This document shows positions 1 through 9,549 of a DNA stretch of 64,000 nt, piece after piece. Source of the DNA: Chloroflexota bacterium. Its GTDB lineage: Bacteria > Chloroflexota > Dehalococcoidia > Bin125. Location: NCBI GenBank assembly GCA_026707145.1, contig JAPOXK010000010.1, positions 1 to 64,000 of the forward strand, given 5' to 3'. The stretch's first letter is position 1. Every line of letters begins with the position of its first letter. Below the pieces are notes generated by a model. The model worked only from the letters and a program-made list of their open reading frames with translations, did no database searches and had not been told where the DNA came from. The position numbers and the translations under genes are program-made.

Positions 1-1008
<1,008 letters not shown>

Positions 1009-1071
1009 TTCTGCGGTTTCAGCAGTGTGTCCCCTTCAGCGATTGCGTGGGCTCGTGCACTTTTCGAGCGC

Positions 1072-1146
<75 letters not shown>

Positions 1147-1153
1147 AATGAGC

Positions 1154-1190
1154 AACCGGGCCGGTCGTGAGACCGGCCCGGTTTCTTTCT
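1154..1190 (+). terminator. Rho-independent terminator of the rRNA/tRNA unit
   Basis: A perfect 13-bp stem (AACCGGGCCGGTC paired with GACCGGCCCGGTT) surrounds a GTGA loop and is followed by TTCTTTCT. It starts 8 bases after the tRNA-Met CCA end and separates the rRNA unit from the convergent potassium-transport genes. Confidence 0.9.
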
Positions 1191-1228
1191 GACTGGCTGC
1201 GTGTCCCGTCAATCCCGAGTCGAGAGAC

Positions 1229-1882
1229 TTACTCCAGCATGAGGCGGCGGAGGTCGTCGTCGGAGCCGGCGAAGACGAGCCGGTCCCCGGCTTCGATGGC
1301 TTGGGTGCGCACCGGGTTGAGTTGGACGGTCTCGCCGCGGACGATCATGAGCAGGCGGCGCGTCCCGCTGCCTTCGCCCTTGACGGGGGCGAGGGTCCAC
1401 TCCAGGGTCTGCCCGGTCCAGCTCTCCGGGGAAGTGTAGACGCCGATCCCGTATCCCGGCGTCAGCGGCAGGTAGTCGGCGCTGCCTGGCATCCGGATCA
1501 GGTGCGAGAAGCGCTCGCCGCCCTCTTCCTCGGGGATGACGACGCGTTGCACGCCCAGACGCCGCAGGATCGTGGCGTGCCGTTGGTTGCTCGCCTTGGC
1601 GTGGATGGTAGGGACCTGCAGCGCTTGGAGGTTGAGCGCAGCGAGGACGCTCGCCTCGACCTCCGTCGTGGCGATCACCCCGACCTCGACATGGCCGGCG
1701 CCGACATCCTCCAGAGCTTCGGCATCGGTGATGTCGAGCGTCACGGCTTTGGTCACTTCGTCCGCGAGGTCTTGGACGATCCGTTCATCACGGTCTAAGG
1801 CGAGGACGTTGTGACCCTCGTCCGCCAGGGTGCGGGCGAGCTGCCTGCCGAACCGTCCCAACCCAAGCACTGCGATCTCCAT
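1229..1882 (-). CDS. trkA: Trk/Ktr potassium uptake regulatory subunit (RCK protein)
   Basis: A 217-residue cytosolic protein. It begins with the Rossmann nucleotide-binding signature GLGRFG at residues 7-12 followed by an acidic residue at the end of strand 2 (LALDRD). This is an RCK_N domain (about 1-120) that binds NAD(H) or ATP/ADP, and an RCK_C domain fills residues about 135-217. The size matches KtrA, which has one RCK unit, rather than the doubled TrkA of enterobacteria. It lies 56 bases downstream of the channel gene, and AAGGAGG precedes the ATG. RCK rings gate the partner channel; this role comes from the family. Confidence 0.93.
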   Translation of the reverse strand: MEIAVLGLGRFGRQLARTLADEGHNVLALDRDERIVQDLADEVTKAVTLDITDAEALEDVGAGHVEVGVIATTEVEASVLAALNLQALQVPTIHAKASNQRHATILRRLGVQRVVIPEEEGGERFSHLIRMPGSADYLPLTPGYGIGVYTSPESWTGQTLEWTLAPVKGEGSGTRRLLMIVRGETVQLNPVRTQAIEAGDRLVFAGSDDDLRRLMLE

Positions 1883-1938
1883 CGACCTGCCTCCTTTCGC
1901 TCAGGCGCGTAGCCGCCCCGCGGCCGCCCGAACAGCTG

Positions 1939-3351
1939 TTAGCCAATCCGTACGCCTTCCCTGGGGTAGCGATAGCGCACCTCGGGGCGCTCCGGCACCG
2001 AGAGCGCGATCATTAAGGGCCCGAGTCGGCCGATGAACATCAGCACGGTGAGCGTGATCGCCCCCCCCGCCGACAGGCCGGCCGTCAGTCCTTGCGACCA
2101 GCCCACGTTCGCCAGCGCCGACGTGACCTCGAAGAGGAGCGGTAAGAAGGGCGCGTCTTGATCGGTCCAGCTCACGATCCAGGCTCCCAGGACGAGCGTC
2201 ATGAGCCCCAGGATCACGACCGCGACGGCCCGCAGGATGACGGGCTCCGGGATCTCGCGCCCGAATGCCTCCGCGCGCGACCGTCGTTTGAGGCTGGAGA
2301 GCGCGGCGATCAGGACCACCATGAAAGTTCCGATTTTGATCCCGCTTGCGGTCGAGGTAGAGGCGCCACCGACGAACATAAGCGCCAAGACGATGATGGT
2401 CGTGGACTCACGGATGGCACTCATGTCGACGGTCGTCATGCCCGTGGTGCGGTTTACGGAGAGGAAAAATCCGTTCGCGACGACGTCACCGACCCCTGCT
2501 CGATCGAGCACACGACCCGTTTGGACTTCGCCCAGCGCGAACAGCAGGAGCGCGAGGACCAGCAGCGCCCCCATTCCTACGATCACCAGGCGCGTATCGA
2601 GCGACCACCAGCGCGGCCGCTTGCGCAGGTTGAAGACGGTGACGAACGAGAGGCTGCCGAGCAACGCGGCGAGTCCCAGCACCACCAAGAGGTACGGCGA
2701 CGCGATCTGCCCCGTGAAGCTCGCCCGGCCGCCCATGATGTCGAAGCCGGCGTTGTTGAAGGCGGAGATGGCGTGAAAGAAGGCGCGCCATACGCCTAGC
2801 CCGGTGCCGTCGCTGTGGTCGAGGAACCAGGGGAGCAAGAGAAGGAAGGTCAAAGCCTCGACCACCGCCACATAGATCATCACGCGGCGTAAAAGGCGGC
2901 GGACGTCACGTTCCCCGACCGAGAGCAGCTCGAACCCGAAGAACTCGCGGCCGCGCAGCCCGAAGTGACGTCCCGCGATCAGGAGCAGCATCCCCGCGTA
3001 GATCGTCACGCCCAGCCCGCCCGCTTGGATGAGAGTGAGGATCACCACCTCGCCGAAGCCGCTCCAGTGATCGGCGGTGTCGACGCGCACCAGCCCGGTG
3101 ACGCTGACGGCCGATGTGGCCGTGAAGAGCGCGTCCCAGCCGTTGGTCCAGGTTCGCGCTTCCGATGCCGCCGGGAGCGCTAGGAGCAGGGCGCCGAGGG
3201 CGATGATCAGTGCGAAGGCGAGGGGCACCATCCACAGCTGCGGATGAAAGGTGACGTGCAAGCGGCGCCGGGAGACTTGCACGGTCTCCGGCCGCACCCG
3301 CGAGCGCCGGAGCACCACGTTGCCCGGACGTCTCGGATCGGACTGGTTCAT
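1939..3351 (-). CDS. ktrB: Trk/Ktr potassium transporter, membrane subunit
   Basis: A 470-residue polytopic membrane protein of the TrkH/KtrB superfamily. The four pore-loop repeats of the family are visible as SVTGL, NNAGF, RTTGM and ANVGW, each in the usual position around the central Gly of the selectivity filter. The N-terminal 40 residues are basic and cytosolic, and hydrophobic helices fill the rest. It is upstream of and co-directional with the RCK subunit, so the pair encodes a complete K+ (possibly Na+-coupled) uptake system. The symbol ktrB rather than trkH rests on the short length and the single-RCK partner. Confidence 0.93.
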   Translation of the reverse strand: MNQSDPRRPGNVVLRRSRVRPETVQVSRRRLHVTFHPQLWMVPLAFALIIALGALLLALPAASEARTWTNGWDALFTATSAVSVTGLVRVDTADHWSGFGEVVILTLIQAGGLGVTIYAGMLLLIAGRHFGLRGREFFGFELLSVGERDVRRLLRRVMIYVAVVEALTFLLLLPWFLDHSDGTGLGVWRAFFHAISAFNNAGFDIMGGRASFTGQIASPYLLVVLGLAALLGSLSFVTVFNLRKRPRWWSLDTRLVIVGMGALLVLALLLFALGEVQTGRVLDRAGVGDVVANGFFLSVNRTTGMTTVDMSAIRESTTIIVLALMFVGGASTSTASGIKIGTFMVVLIAALSSLKRRSRAEAFGREIPEPVILRAVAVVILGLMTLVLGAWIVSWTDQDAPFLPLLFEVTSALANVGWSQGLTAGLSAGGAITLTVLMFIGRLGPLMIALSVPERPEVRYRYPREGVRIG

Positions 3352-3509
3352 GTCCGCCCCTGACCGCGAGAGGCGATCGGCCTTCCCGGGGCCGCATCCA
3401 ACTTACGACTGCCTCCCGGATCGGGATACCTCAGGCGTCACAACGCGGCCGCTGCCGAGGTAATCGCACAACACATGCGTGATCTGGGCTTCTAGCCAGG
3501 TGGGCGCGC

Positions 3510-3585
3510 TGGTGCCCCCAGGGGAATTCGAATCCCCGTTACCAGCTTGAAAGGCTGGCGTCCTAGGCCTCTAGACGATGGGGGC
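3510..3585 (-). tRNA. tRNA-Glu (TTC)
   Basis: On the minus strand the gene starts GCCCCCATCG and ends with TGGGGGC, discriminator A and an encoded CCA. The anticodon loop is CTTTCAA in the stem CAGC/GCTG, which gives a TTC anticodon. The T arm is GGGGA/TCCCC around TTCGAAT. It stands alone between the potassium genes and the peroxiredoxin gene. Confidence 0.95.
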
Positions 3586-3750
3586 TTGCGCGCTGGGTGC
3601 GCCCGCTTGCTCCTAGGCTAGCACGTGCGCCGGCCTTTCCTTTTGTGGCCGCCAACACGGCCCGGCCTGAGGATGCTTGCTCGCAGCGGCTATCATCGTC
3701 CCGGCCGCCGATGGCCAACCTGGGAAGAGATGCCAAGAAGGAGAGCCCCC

Positions 3751-4236
3751 ATGCCGATCGCTGCCGGAGCCAAGCTCCCCGCCGATGTTACCGGCTTCGT
3801 GATGGAGAACGAGAAACCGACACCGAAGACGCTTGGGGATCTCACCGCCGGCAAGACGGTCGTCATGTTCGGCGTCCCCGGCGCCTTCACGCCCACTTGC
3901 GATCAGGAGCACCTCCCGAGCTACGTTCAGGAGCTCGCGAACCTGCACGCCAAGGGCGTGGACCAGGTGATCTGCATGTCCATGAACGACATCTTCGTCC
4001 TCCAGGAGTGGAATAAGGTCAGCGGCGCCGCGTCCATCCTCATGCTGTCGGACGGCAATGGGGAGATCACCAACGCGCTCGACCTGGCCCTCGACGGCAC
4101 GGGGTTTGGCTTGGGGCAGCGGACGACACGGTTCGCGCTGATCGCGGAGGACGGCACGGTGAGCGCCATCGAGGTGGAGGCGAAGGCGGGCGAGTGCAGC
4201 GTCAGCGCGGCCCCCAATATCCTCAGCCGGCTGTAG
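3751..4236 (+). CDS. Peroxiredoxin, Prx5/AhpE-like group
   Basis: A 161-residue thiol peroxidase that reduces H2O2 and organic hydroperoxides. The peroxidatic cysteine is Cys50 in the motif PGAFTPTC, which is characteristic of the Prx5 (type II AHP) subfamily. A late cysteine in GECSV near residue 153 is at a plausible position for the Prx5 resolving cysteine. The start is set at the ATG behind AAGGAGAG (3739-3746), because the open frame upstream is arginine/proline-rich and unlike the family. It is transcribed alone or with the next small membrane protein. Confidence 0.9.
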   Translation: MPIAAGAKLPADVTGFVMENEKPTPKTLGDLTAGKTVVMFGVPGAFTPTCDQEHLPSYVQELANLHAKGVDQVICMSMNDIFVLQEWNKVSGAASILMLSDGNGEITNALDLALDGTGFGLGQRTTRFALIAEDGTVSAIEVEAKAGECSVSAAPNILSRL

Positions 4237-4307
4237 ACGCGACCGCGGTCGACAAGCATCCGCGCCTGCGCGCGCGTGACGCGCGCGCCGTCGGCGTGCT
4301 GGGGGAC

Positions 4308-4745
4308 GTGCAAGCCACGCACTCGTACGAGGGAGGCTGGTACAACAACGCCACCTTCGTGCTGCCCCTTCTCGGCGCGATCGGCGTGCTGATCGCCTGG
4401 GGGGTCAGCGGTAGCCTCGAGCTGCTCGGGCTGAGCATGTTCCTCTTCGCCGTCACGGGCGTGATGTTGCCCCTGGTCTGGCTGACGTGGCGGCGCACGC
4501 CCACGGTGATCGTCGTGCGCGCGGCGAGTCTGGACGCCCTGCACCAGGGCCGCACGCTGCAATCGCTGGCGTGGAGCGAAGTCGCCGAGGTGCGGCGCGT
4601 CGAGACCATGGGCAACGTGCGCTGGTACGTGCTGGCCCAGGATGGAGAGCGCATCGCGATCGAAGGGGAGATCGCGGACGTTCCGGCCTTGCTTGCGGCT
4701 GCCCGGCGCCTCGCCGGTCTTCCCGAGGAGTCATCCGCGTCATAA
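4308..4745 (+). CDS. Small membrane protein with PH-like C-terminus
   Basis: No family was recognised with certainty. The protein has two hydrophobic helices near its N-terminus (VLPLLGAIGVLIAWGV and a second one rich in L, F and V), then about 85 soluble residues with alternating strand-like segments. These resemble bacterial PH-like (bPH/YdbT) domains. The frame is open from GTG at 4194, overlapping the peroxiredoxin gene. The GTG at 4308 is preferred because GGGGG lies 3 bases before it, and GTG 4296 is also possible. Function unknown. Confidence 0.6.
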   Translation: MQATHSYEGGWYNNATFVLPLLGAIGVLIAWGVSGSLELLGLSMFLFAVTGVMLPLVWLTWRRTPTVIVVRAASLDALHQGRTLQSLAWSEVAEVRRVETMGNVRWYVLAQDGERIAIEGEIADVPALLAAARRLAGLPEESSAS

Positions 4746-4848
4746 TGGCGTCAGTGTCGGCGCCGTGGTGTTCCACGATTCGGGGAAGGTCGTAGGCTGA
4801 TCGCAACCGTCCCGGTGGGTTCCCAGCGGTTCGCGGAGAGGAGTTTCC

Positions 4849-5049
4849 ATGCCAGAGATCACCGTGTTCTCCGACGGCCCCTATCTGATCGACGCCGAAG
4901 GCTTGATCCTCAAGGATCAGGATGGCAACGCGATCCCGCTCGGTAAGGGGAAGCAAGCCGCCCTCTGCCGCTGCGGCCACTCCGACAGCAAGCCGTTCTG
5001 CGACGGCACTCACAAGCGCGTGGGGTTCACGCACAGTCCCAATCGCTGA
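4849..5049 (+). CDS. CDGSH-type iron-sulfur protein
   Basis: A 66-residue protein with the full CDGSH signature, C-R-C-G-H-S-D-S-K-P-F-C-D-G-T-H (residues about 42-57). Its three cysteines and the histidine bind a 2Fe-2S cluster in the mitoNEET fold. There is no membrane anchor, so it should be a soluble cluster-carrier or redox protein. AGAGGAG precedes the ATG with good spacing. Its exact role in bacteria is not established. Confidence 0.92.
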   Translation: MPEITVFSDGPYLIDAEGLILKDQDGNAIPLGKGKQAALCRCGHSDSKPFCDGTHKRVGFTHSPNR

Positions 5050-5134
5050 TCGCACCCCCATCAGCGCGGCCGCTGGCCGTCTGCGCCGCCGCGTTCCCGG
5101 ATAGGCCGCTGGCCGGCGATCTGCGAACGGCTAC

Positions 5135-5151
5135 GTAACGGTCGCCGTTAC
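5135..5151. promoter_or_regulatory. Inverted repeat upstream of mscS, possible operator
   Basis: GTAACG and CGTTAC form a perfect 6-bp inverted repeat with a 5-base spacer. A second short palindrome, TTCGTTACGAA, follows at 5155-5165. Both are in the 200-base gap before the mechanosensitive channel gene. A regulator-binding role is a guess from symmetry alone. Confidence 0.25.
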
Positions 5152-5250
5152 ACGTTCGTTACGAAAGCGGCGGCCCGACCGTGCCCCGCCGCGCCTCTAC
5201 CATCGCTCTGGTAGCGCCCGCTGAACGGCGCCGCCGCTGGGAGTGTTGCC

Positions 5251-6471
5251 GTGCCGTTGGATCCCCGTCTCGTCTTCACACCGGACTGGTTCAAGAACGA
5301 GTTCATCGGCGTCGCGGTGGAGCAGTGGATCGGCGTCGGGGCGCTTATCGCCATCTTCCTCGTCGCGACGTTCGTCCTGCGGCTGCTGATCACGCTCTAC
5401 GTGCGGCACATCGTTAGCTCGACGAACCGTGACTTTTGGAACCGGGAACGGAAGCGCCTCAATCGGCCACTGCTCCTGCTTGCTTTGGCTGCCACGGTCC
5501 TGATCGGCTTTCCCGTTCTCGATTTCGACTCCGATATCGAAAGTGTCGTCAATCTGATCGCGCGCGTGTTCGGCTCGATTGCGGTCGTGCTGCTGCTGTT
5601 CCGCGCGATCGATATCTTCGCGGACACGCTGCGGCAGCGAGCCGAGTCCACCGAGACGAAGTTCGACGATCAGCTCGTGCCGATCGTGCGCACCACGCTC
5701 AAGATTTTTGCGGTGACCGTGGGCGGGCTCTTCGTTCTGGCCAACCTGAATGTCAACATTGCCTCGCTGGTCGCCGGAGCCGGCATTATCGGCCTGGCCG
5801 TCGCCCTCGCTGCCCAGGACACGATCAAGAATCTCTTGGGCGGTCTCACCGTTTTCACGGACAAGCCGTTCGAGGTCGGCGACTGGGTCGTCATCGGCGA
5901 CGATGAGGGCACCGTGGAGGAGGTCGGCTTCCGCTCGACGAAGATCCGTACCTTCTACAACTCGAAGATCACGATTCCGAACATGAAGATGACCGAGGGG
6001 GTCGTCGACAATATGGGCGCGCGCCAGTGGCGGCGCTACAAGACCACCCTCGGGCTGGCCTATCACACGCCGCCGGAGAAGGTACAAGCTTTCGTGGAGG
6101 GGGTACGGGCGATCATCCGCGCCAACCCCTCCATGCGAACCGACTACTACATGGTTGAACTGCACGGCTTCGGTGCTTCCACGCTGGACGTGCTGCTCTA
6201 CTGCTTTATCGGCGCGCGCGATTGGAACGAAGAGCTGCGCGTCCGCCACGTCCTCAATCTGGACATCCTGCGATTGGCGGAGTCCCTACAGGTCGAATTC
6301 GCGTTCCCTACGCAGACGCTGCATGTGGTTGAGACGCCGGAGCGCAAGCCCAGCCATCCACCGCTTCCCTCGGAGGTCGAGCTGACCCGCACGATTGAGG
6401 ACTTCGGTCCGGAAGGGAGCGCGGGCCAGCGCGTCGACCGGCCCTTGACGGCCGGATACGATAACGGCTAG
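5251..6471 (+). CDS. MscS-family small-conductance mechanosensitive channel
   Basis: A 406-residue inner-membrane channel that releases solutes on hypo-osmotic shock. Hydrophobic helices lie at about 20-50, 70-90, 105-125 and 150-180. The last is a glycine/alanine-rich pore-lining helix (LVAGAGIIGLAVALAAQD) followed directly by the beta domain with the typical GDWVVIGDDEGTVEEVG and IPNMKM sequences. The C-terminal cytosolic vestibule extends to about residue 365. The GTG at 5251 is chosen because it is the first start ahead of the first helix. It probably acts with the K+ uptake genes upstream in turgor control, though not in one operon. Confidence 0.93.
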   Translation: MPLDPRLVFTPDWFKNEFIGVAVEQWIGVGALIAIFLVATFVLRLLITLYVRHIVSSTNRDFWNRERKRLNRPLLLLALAATVLIGFPVLDFDSDIESVVNLIARVFGSIAVVLLLFRAIDIFADTLRQRAESTETKFDDQLVPIVRTTLKIFAVTVGGLFVLANLNVNIASLVAGAGIIGLAVALAAQDTIKNLLGGLTVFTDKPFEVGDWVVIGDDEGTVEEVGFRSTKIRTFYNSKITIPNMKMTEGVVDNMGARQWRRYKTTLGLAYHTPPEKVQAFVEGVRAIIRANPSMRTDYYMVELHGFGASTLDVLLYCFIGARDWNEELRVRHVLNLDILRLAESLQVEFAFPTQTLHVVETPERKPSHPPLPSEVELTRTIEDFGPEGSAGQRVDRPLTAGYDNG

Positions 6472-6505
6472 CCGCGTCGCCGGGCCTTGACGGCGCGTCT
6501 TTCTC

Positions 6506-6562
6506 AGGCCCACGGTTTCTTAGGCCCACGGGTTGCGCCCTCCTTGTCCCGGCCCGGATAAT
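6506..6562 (+). promoter_or_regulatory. Promoter of the aldehyde oxidoreductase gene, with direct repeats
   Basis: TTGCGC (6533-6538) and GATAAT (6557-6562), separated by 18 bases, make a good housekeeping-sigma promoter. It gives a leader of about 50 bases. Immediately upstream, AGGCCCACGG occurs twice with a 16-base period (6506-6515 and 6522-6531), the second copy ending just before the -35 hexamer. The repeats could be an activator or repressor site, which is inference only. Confidence 0.5.
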
Positions 6563-6621
6563 CACGGTGACCGGCGCTTGAGCGAGCGCGGGTTTCCTCA
6601 ATCCCTGGGAAAGGGTGCACC

Positions 6622-8487
6622 ATGGCCGAAGAGCGCGCATACAACGGCAAGATCCTGAACGTCCATCTAGGCTCTGGGGAGGTCACTCCAGAGGAGCTTC
6701 CGGAGCAGATGTACCGCGACTTCCTTGGCGGGTACGGGATCGGGGTGCGCCTGCTTTTCGATCGGATTCCCAAAGGGGCCGATCCGCTGGGTCCGGATAA
6801 CGTGCTCGGCTTGATCTCCGGCCTCATGACAGGGACACCGATCTTCGGTAACCGTTTCCAAGCTGTGTGCAAGAGTCCCTCGACGGGTGGTTGGGGCGAC
6901 GCCAACTGTGGAGGCGATTTCGGCCCGTACTTGAAGTTTGCTGGTTGGGACGGGATCTTGCTCTACGGCCAAGCGGACAAGCCGGTCTACGTCTTTATCG
7001 ATGACGATGAAGTGAGCATCGAAGATGCCTCGGAGTACTGGGGCATCGACGCCATCACCGTCGAGAAGCAGCTCAAGGAGAAGCACGGCAAGAAGGCGTC
7101 GGTCGCCGTGATCGGGCAGAGCGGAGAGAAGCTCTCCTACATGGCGGGAATCTGCAACGATCATGGGCGGCTCGCGGCGCGCTCGGGCGTTGGTGCGGTG
7201 ATGGGGTCTAAGAATCTGAAGGCGGTGGTGGTCAAGTCCAGCCGCCAAATGATTCGCCAGCACGACAAGGCAGCCCGACAGGTGATGCGCTCGTCGCTGG
7301 ACGACTTTGTGGCTCCGGTCCGCGACTTCTTCCGCTCCGTCGGCACCACCGGCATCACCGCCAAGTCTGCCCACAGCGGGGACTCGCCCGTGCAAAATTG
7401 GGGGGGCGTTGGGGTGGAGGTCTTCCAGGATGTCGCCGGCCTGAAGGGCAGGGTCGTCAACGAGAAGATGGAGAAGCATTACGCCTGCTGGCACTGCCCC
7501 CTGGCGTGCGGGGCGGAGAGCGTCGAGTCCACCAACAGCAAGTACCCCTACCCACGCCACACCCACCGTCCCGAGTACGAGACGATGGGCTCCTTCGGGA
7601 CGATGAATCTCATCAACGACCTGGACGCGCTGATCTACGCGAACCACCTCTCCAATGAGTACGGCCTCGACACCATCAGCGCCGGGGGCACGATCTCCTT
7701 TGCGATCGAGTGCTTCGAAAACGGCATCCTGACCGAGGAAGATACGGACGGTCTCGAGCTGCGTTGGGGCAACGACGATGCGATGATCGAGTTGCTCAAG
7801 ATGATCGGCGAGCGCCGCGGTATCGGGGATGTGCTCGCAGACGGAGTGAAGGTGGCTGCGGAGAAGATCGGGAAGGGATCTGAGCAGTATGCGATGCACA
7901 TCGGTGGCGAAGAGCTGCCGATGCACGACCCGAAGCTCCAGCCGGAGTACTTTACCGCTTATAAGATCGACCCGACTCCCGCGCGCCACACGCAGTACGA
8001 AGGTGCGAAGAGCTTGGGAGTGGCGTTCCCGCGGGCTCCCAAGGACAAGCAGGATTACACCAACCGGGGCGAGCACCACAAAGGTGCCGCTGAGTACATG
8101 CACGTCGTCAACGCGACGGGCATGTGCATGTTCATCATGTCGGCGGCGCCGACGGATCGGTTCCCCGAATGGATCAATCAGGTCACCGATTGGGGTATCA
8201 CGGCCGAGGAGCTGCAAAAGGCGGGCGAGCGGATCGGGAACCTGCGGATGGCCTTTGAGGTACGTGAGGGCAACAACCCGGCGAAGCGCGCGGTGCCCGC
8301 GCGCGTGACCGGGGCCGGCGATGCCGTGCAAACCGTGGGCCCGCTGGAAAATGTGACGATCGACGTGGATACGATGCAGCGAGACTTCCTGTCGGCTTGT
8401 GACTGGGACCAGGAGAGCACGGTACCCAGCCGCGCGAAGCTGGAGGAGCTTGGCCTGAAGGATGTCGCGGATGTCGTCCATGCCTAG
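6622..8487 (+). CDS. Aldehyde ferredoxin oxidoreductase family protein (W/Mo-pterin)
   Basis: A 621-residue AOR-family enzyme. It oxidises an aldehyde (or a related substrate) to the acid with ferredoxin as electron acceptor, using a tungsten- or molybdenum-bis-pterin and a 4Fe-4S cluster. The N-terminal AFOR domain (about 5-210) contains the pterin-binding ARSGVGAVMGSKNLKAV stretch. Cluster ligands are Cys289, Cys292, Cys296 (CWHCPLAC) and Cys502 (GMC). Length and Cys spacing match the family. The substrate cannot be told from sequence; bacterial AORs include benzoyl-CoA-related and acetaldehyde types. A MobA-like protein at 62385 could serve its cofactor. Confidence 0.93.
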   Translation: MAEERAYNGKILNVHLGSGEVTPEELPEQMYRDFLGGYGIGVRLLFDRIPKGADPLGPDNVLGLISGLMTGTPIFGNRFQAVCKSPSTGGWGDANCGGDFGPYLKFAGWDGILLYGQADKPVYVFIDDDEVSIEDASEYWGIDAITVEKQLKEKHGKKASVAVIGQSGEKLSYMAGICNDHGRLAARSGVGAVMGSKNLKAVVVKSSRQMIRQHDKAARQVMRSSLDDFVAPVRDFFRSVGTTGITAKSAHSGDSPVQNWGGVGVEVFQDVAGLKGRVVNEKMEKHYACWHCPLACGAESVESTNSKYPYPRHTHRPEYETMGSFGTMNLINDLDALIYANHLSNEYGLDTISAGGTISFAIECFENGILTEEDTDGLELRWGNDDAMIELLKMIGERRGIGDVLADGVKVAAEKIGKGSEQYAMHIGGEELPMHDPKLQPEYFTAYKIDPTPARHTQYEGAKSLGVAFPRAPKDKQDYTNRGEHHKGAAEYMHVVNATGMCMFIMSAAPTDRFPEWINQVTDWGITAEELQKAGERIGNLRMAFEVREGNNPAKRAVPARVTGAGDAVQTVGPLENVTIDVDTMQRDFLSACDWDQESTVPSRAKLEELGLKDVADVVHA

Positions 8488-8550
8488 GCCGGCACGGCGG
8501 TGACGCTGCTACTCTGATCCCCGCTAAGAGTGCGCTTGCGGAGCGCGCTC

Positions 8551-8556
8551 TATACT
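8551..8556 (+). promoter_or_regulatory. Probable -10 element for the SDR cluster
   Basis: TATACT lies 37 bases upstream of the first SDR start, in the 105-base gap after the AOR gene. No good -35 hexamer is at the right distance (GAGTGC at 8528), so this is weak evidence for an independent start of the four-gene SDR unit. Confidence 0.35.
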
Positions 8557-8592
8557 GCTGGCTGCTGTTAGTACCTGGCGAAGGGAGTCTCA

Positions 8593-9492
8593 ATGGCCGA
8601 CTCGAAAGTCGTCCTGATTACAGGCACGTCCACCGGCATCGGCGCTGACACCGCGCGGGAGCTCGCCGCCCGCGGCCACCATGTCATCGCTACAATGCGG
8701 AATCCCGATCGGGATGGTCCGCGGGTGCAGGCCGGCTTCGAGGCGAACATGGACGTGACCCGGTGCGATGTCACCGACCAGTCCAGCATTGATGCGGCGT
8801 TCGCGCTCACGCAGGAGAAGTACGGACGGCTGGACGCGCTGGTGAACAACGCCGGCTACACGACCTACGGCGCCGTTTTGGAGCAGACCGAGGAAGAGGT
8901 CCATCGGGTCTTTGATACGAACCTCTACGGCGTGATCCGGATGATGCGCGCTGCCGCGCCGATCATGCGGGAGAGTGGGGGCGGCAAGATCCTTAACGTC
9001 ACCTCGATCGCCGCTCGCTTGATCGGTCCCTTGTTTGGCGTCTATTGCGCGACGAAGACCGGCTTGGAAGCGGTCTCCGAGGCGACCCGCTACGAGCTTG
9101 CCCGGCACGGCATCCAGGTCTGTCTGGTCGCGCCCGGGATCGTCAAGACGGACAACCAATGGCGGTCGTTCGACACGTCGGGTGCCTTCAACGACGGGGT
9201 CAGCGAGTATCAGGAGACCATGCAAGGCATGCTTGACGAGGTGCGGAAGGTCGCGTCCGGCCGGCCCGGAGGCCGTCTCAATGCCGTGCAGATGGCGGAC
9301 CTGATCGAGATCGACGAGCAGCCGCTGCCTCTGCGTGTCCCCGTCGGTGAGGACACGATCCGGGCGTTCGCGAACCGGGCGGCGATGAGCGATGACGAGT
9401 GGGAAACCATGCTCTGGACCACGGATCAGGAAGGCTACCCCTTCGGGTTCTTCAAGAACGAGCGGGCAGCGCGCGCCCAGCACTTCGGCTAG
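8593..9492 (+). CDS. Short-chain dehydrogenase/reductase, tandem copy 1
   Basis: A 299-residue NAD(P)-dependent oxidoreductase with the classical SDR pattern. It has the glycine-rich TGTSTGIG at the N-terminus, NNAG near residue 86, and the catalytic YxxxK as YCATK near 152. It is the first of four adjacent paralogues that share TMRNPDRD after strand 2 and a C-terminal segment of the type LPLRVPVG...DDEWE...GYPFGFF. This C-terminal block sets the group apart from generic SDRs and probably shapes the substrate pocket. Substrate unknown. GAAGGGAG precedes the ATG. Confidence 0.9.
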   Translation: MADSKVVLITGTSTGIGADTARELAARGHHVIATMRNPDRDGPRVQAGFEANMDVTRCDVTDQSSIDAAFALTQEKYGRLDALVNNAGYTTYGAVLEQTEEEVHRVFDTNLYGVIRMMRAAAPIMRESGGGKILNVTSIAARLIGPLFGVYCATKTGLEAVSEATRYELARHGIQVCLVAPGIVKTDNQWRSFDTSGAFNDGVSEYQETMQGMLDEVRKVASGRPGGRLNAVQMADLIEIDEQPLPLRVPVGEDTIRAFANRAAMSDDEWETMLWTTDQEGYPFGFFKNERAARAQHFG

Positions 9493-9549
9493 CGTTGACG
9501 ACCAACACGGCTGCGCTGGTTGTCCGCAACCATGACGGGAGCGATCTCC

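Noticed and set aside
1009..1071. 5S rRNA between 23S and tRNA-Met
   Set aside because: The space is only about 60 bases and contains none of the conserved 5S sequence.
6667..8481. Long minus-strand frame opposite the AOR gene
   Set aside because: It is Arg/His/Leu-rich without family motifs and is a shadow of the GC-rich codon pattern of a well-supported gene.
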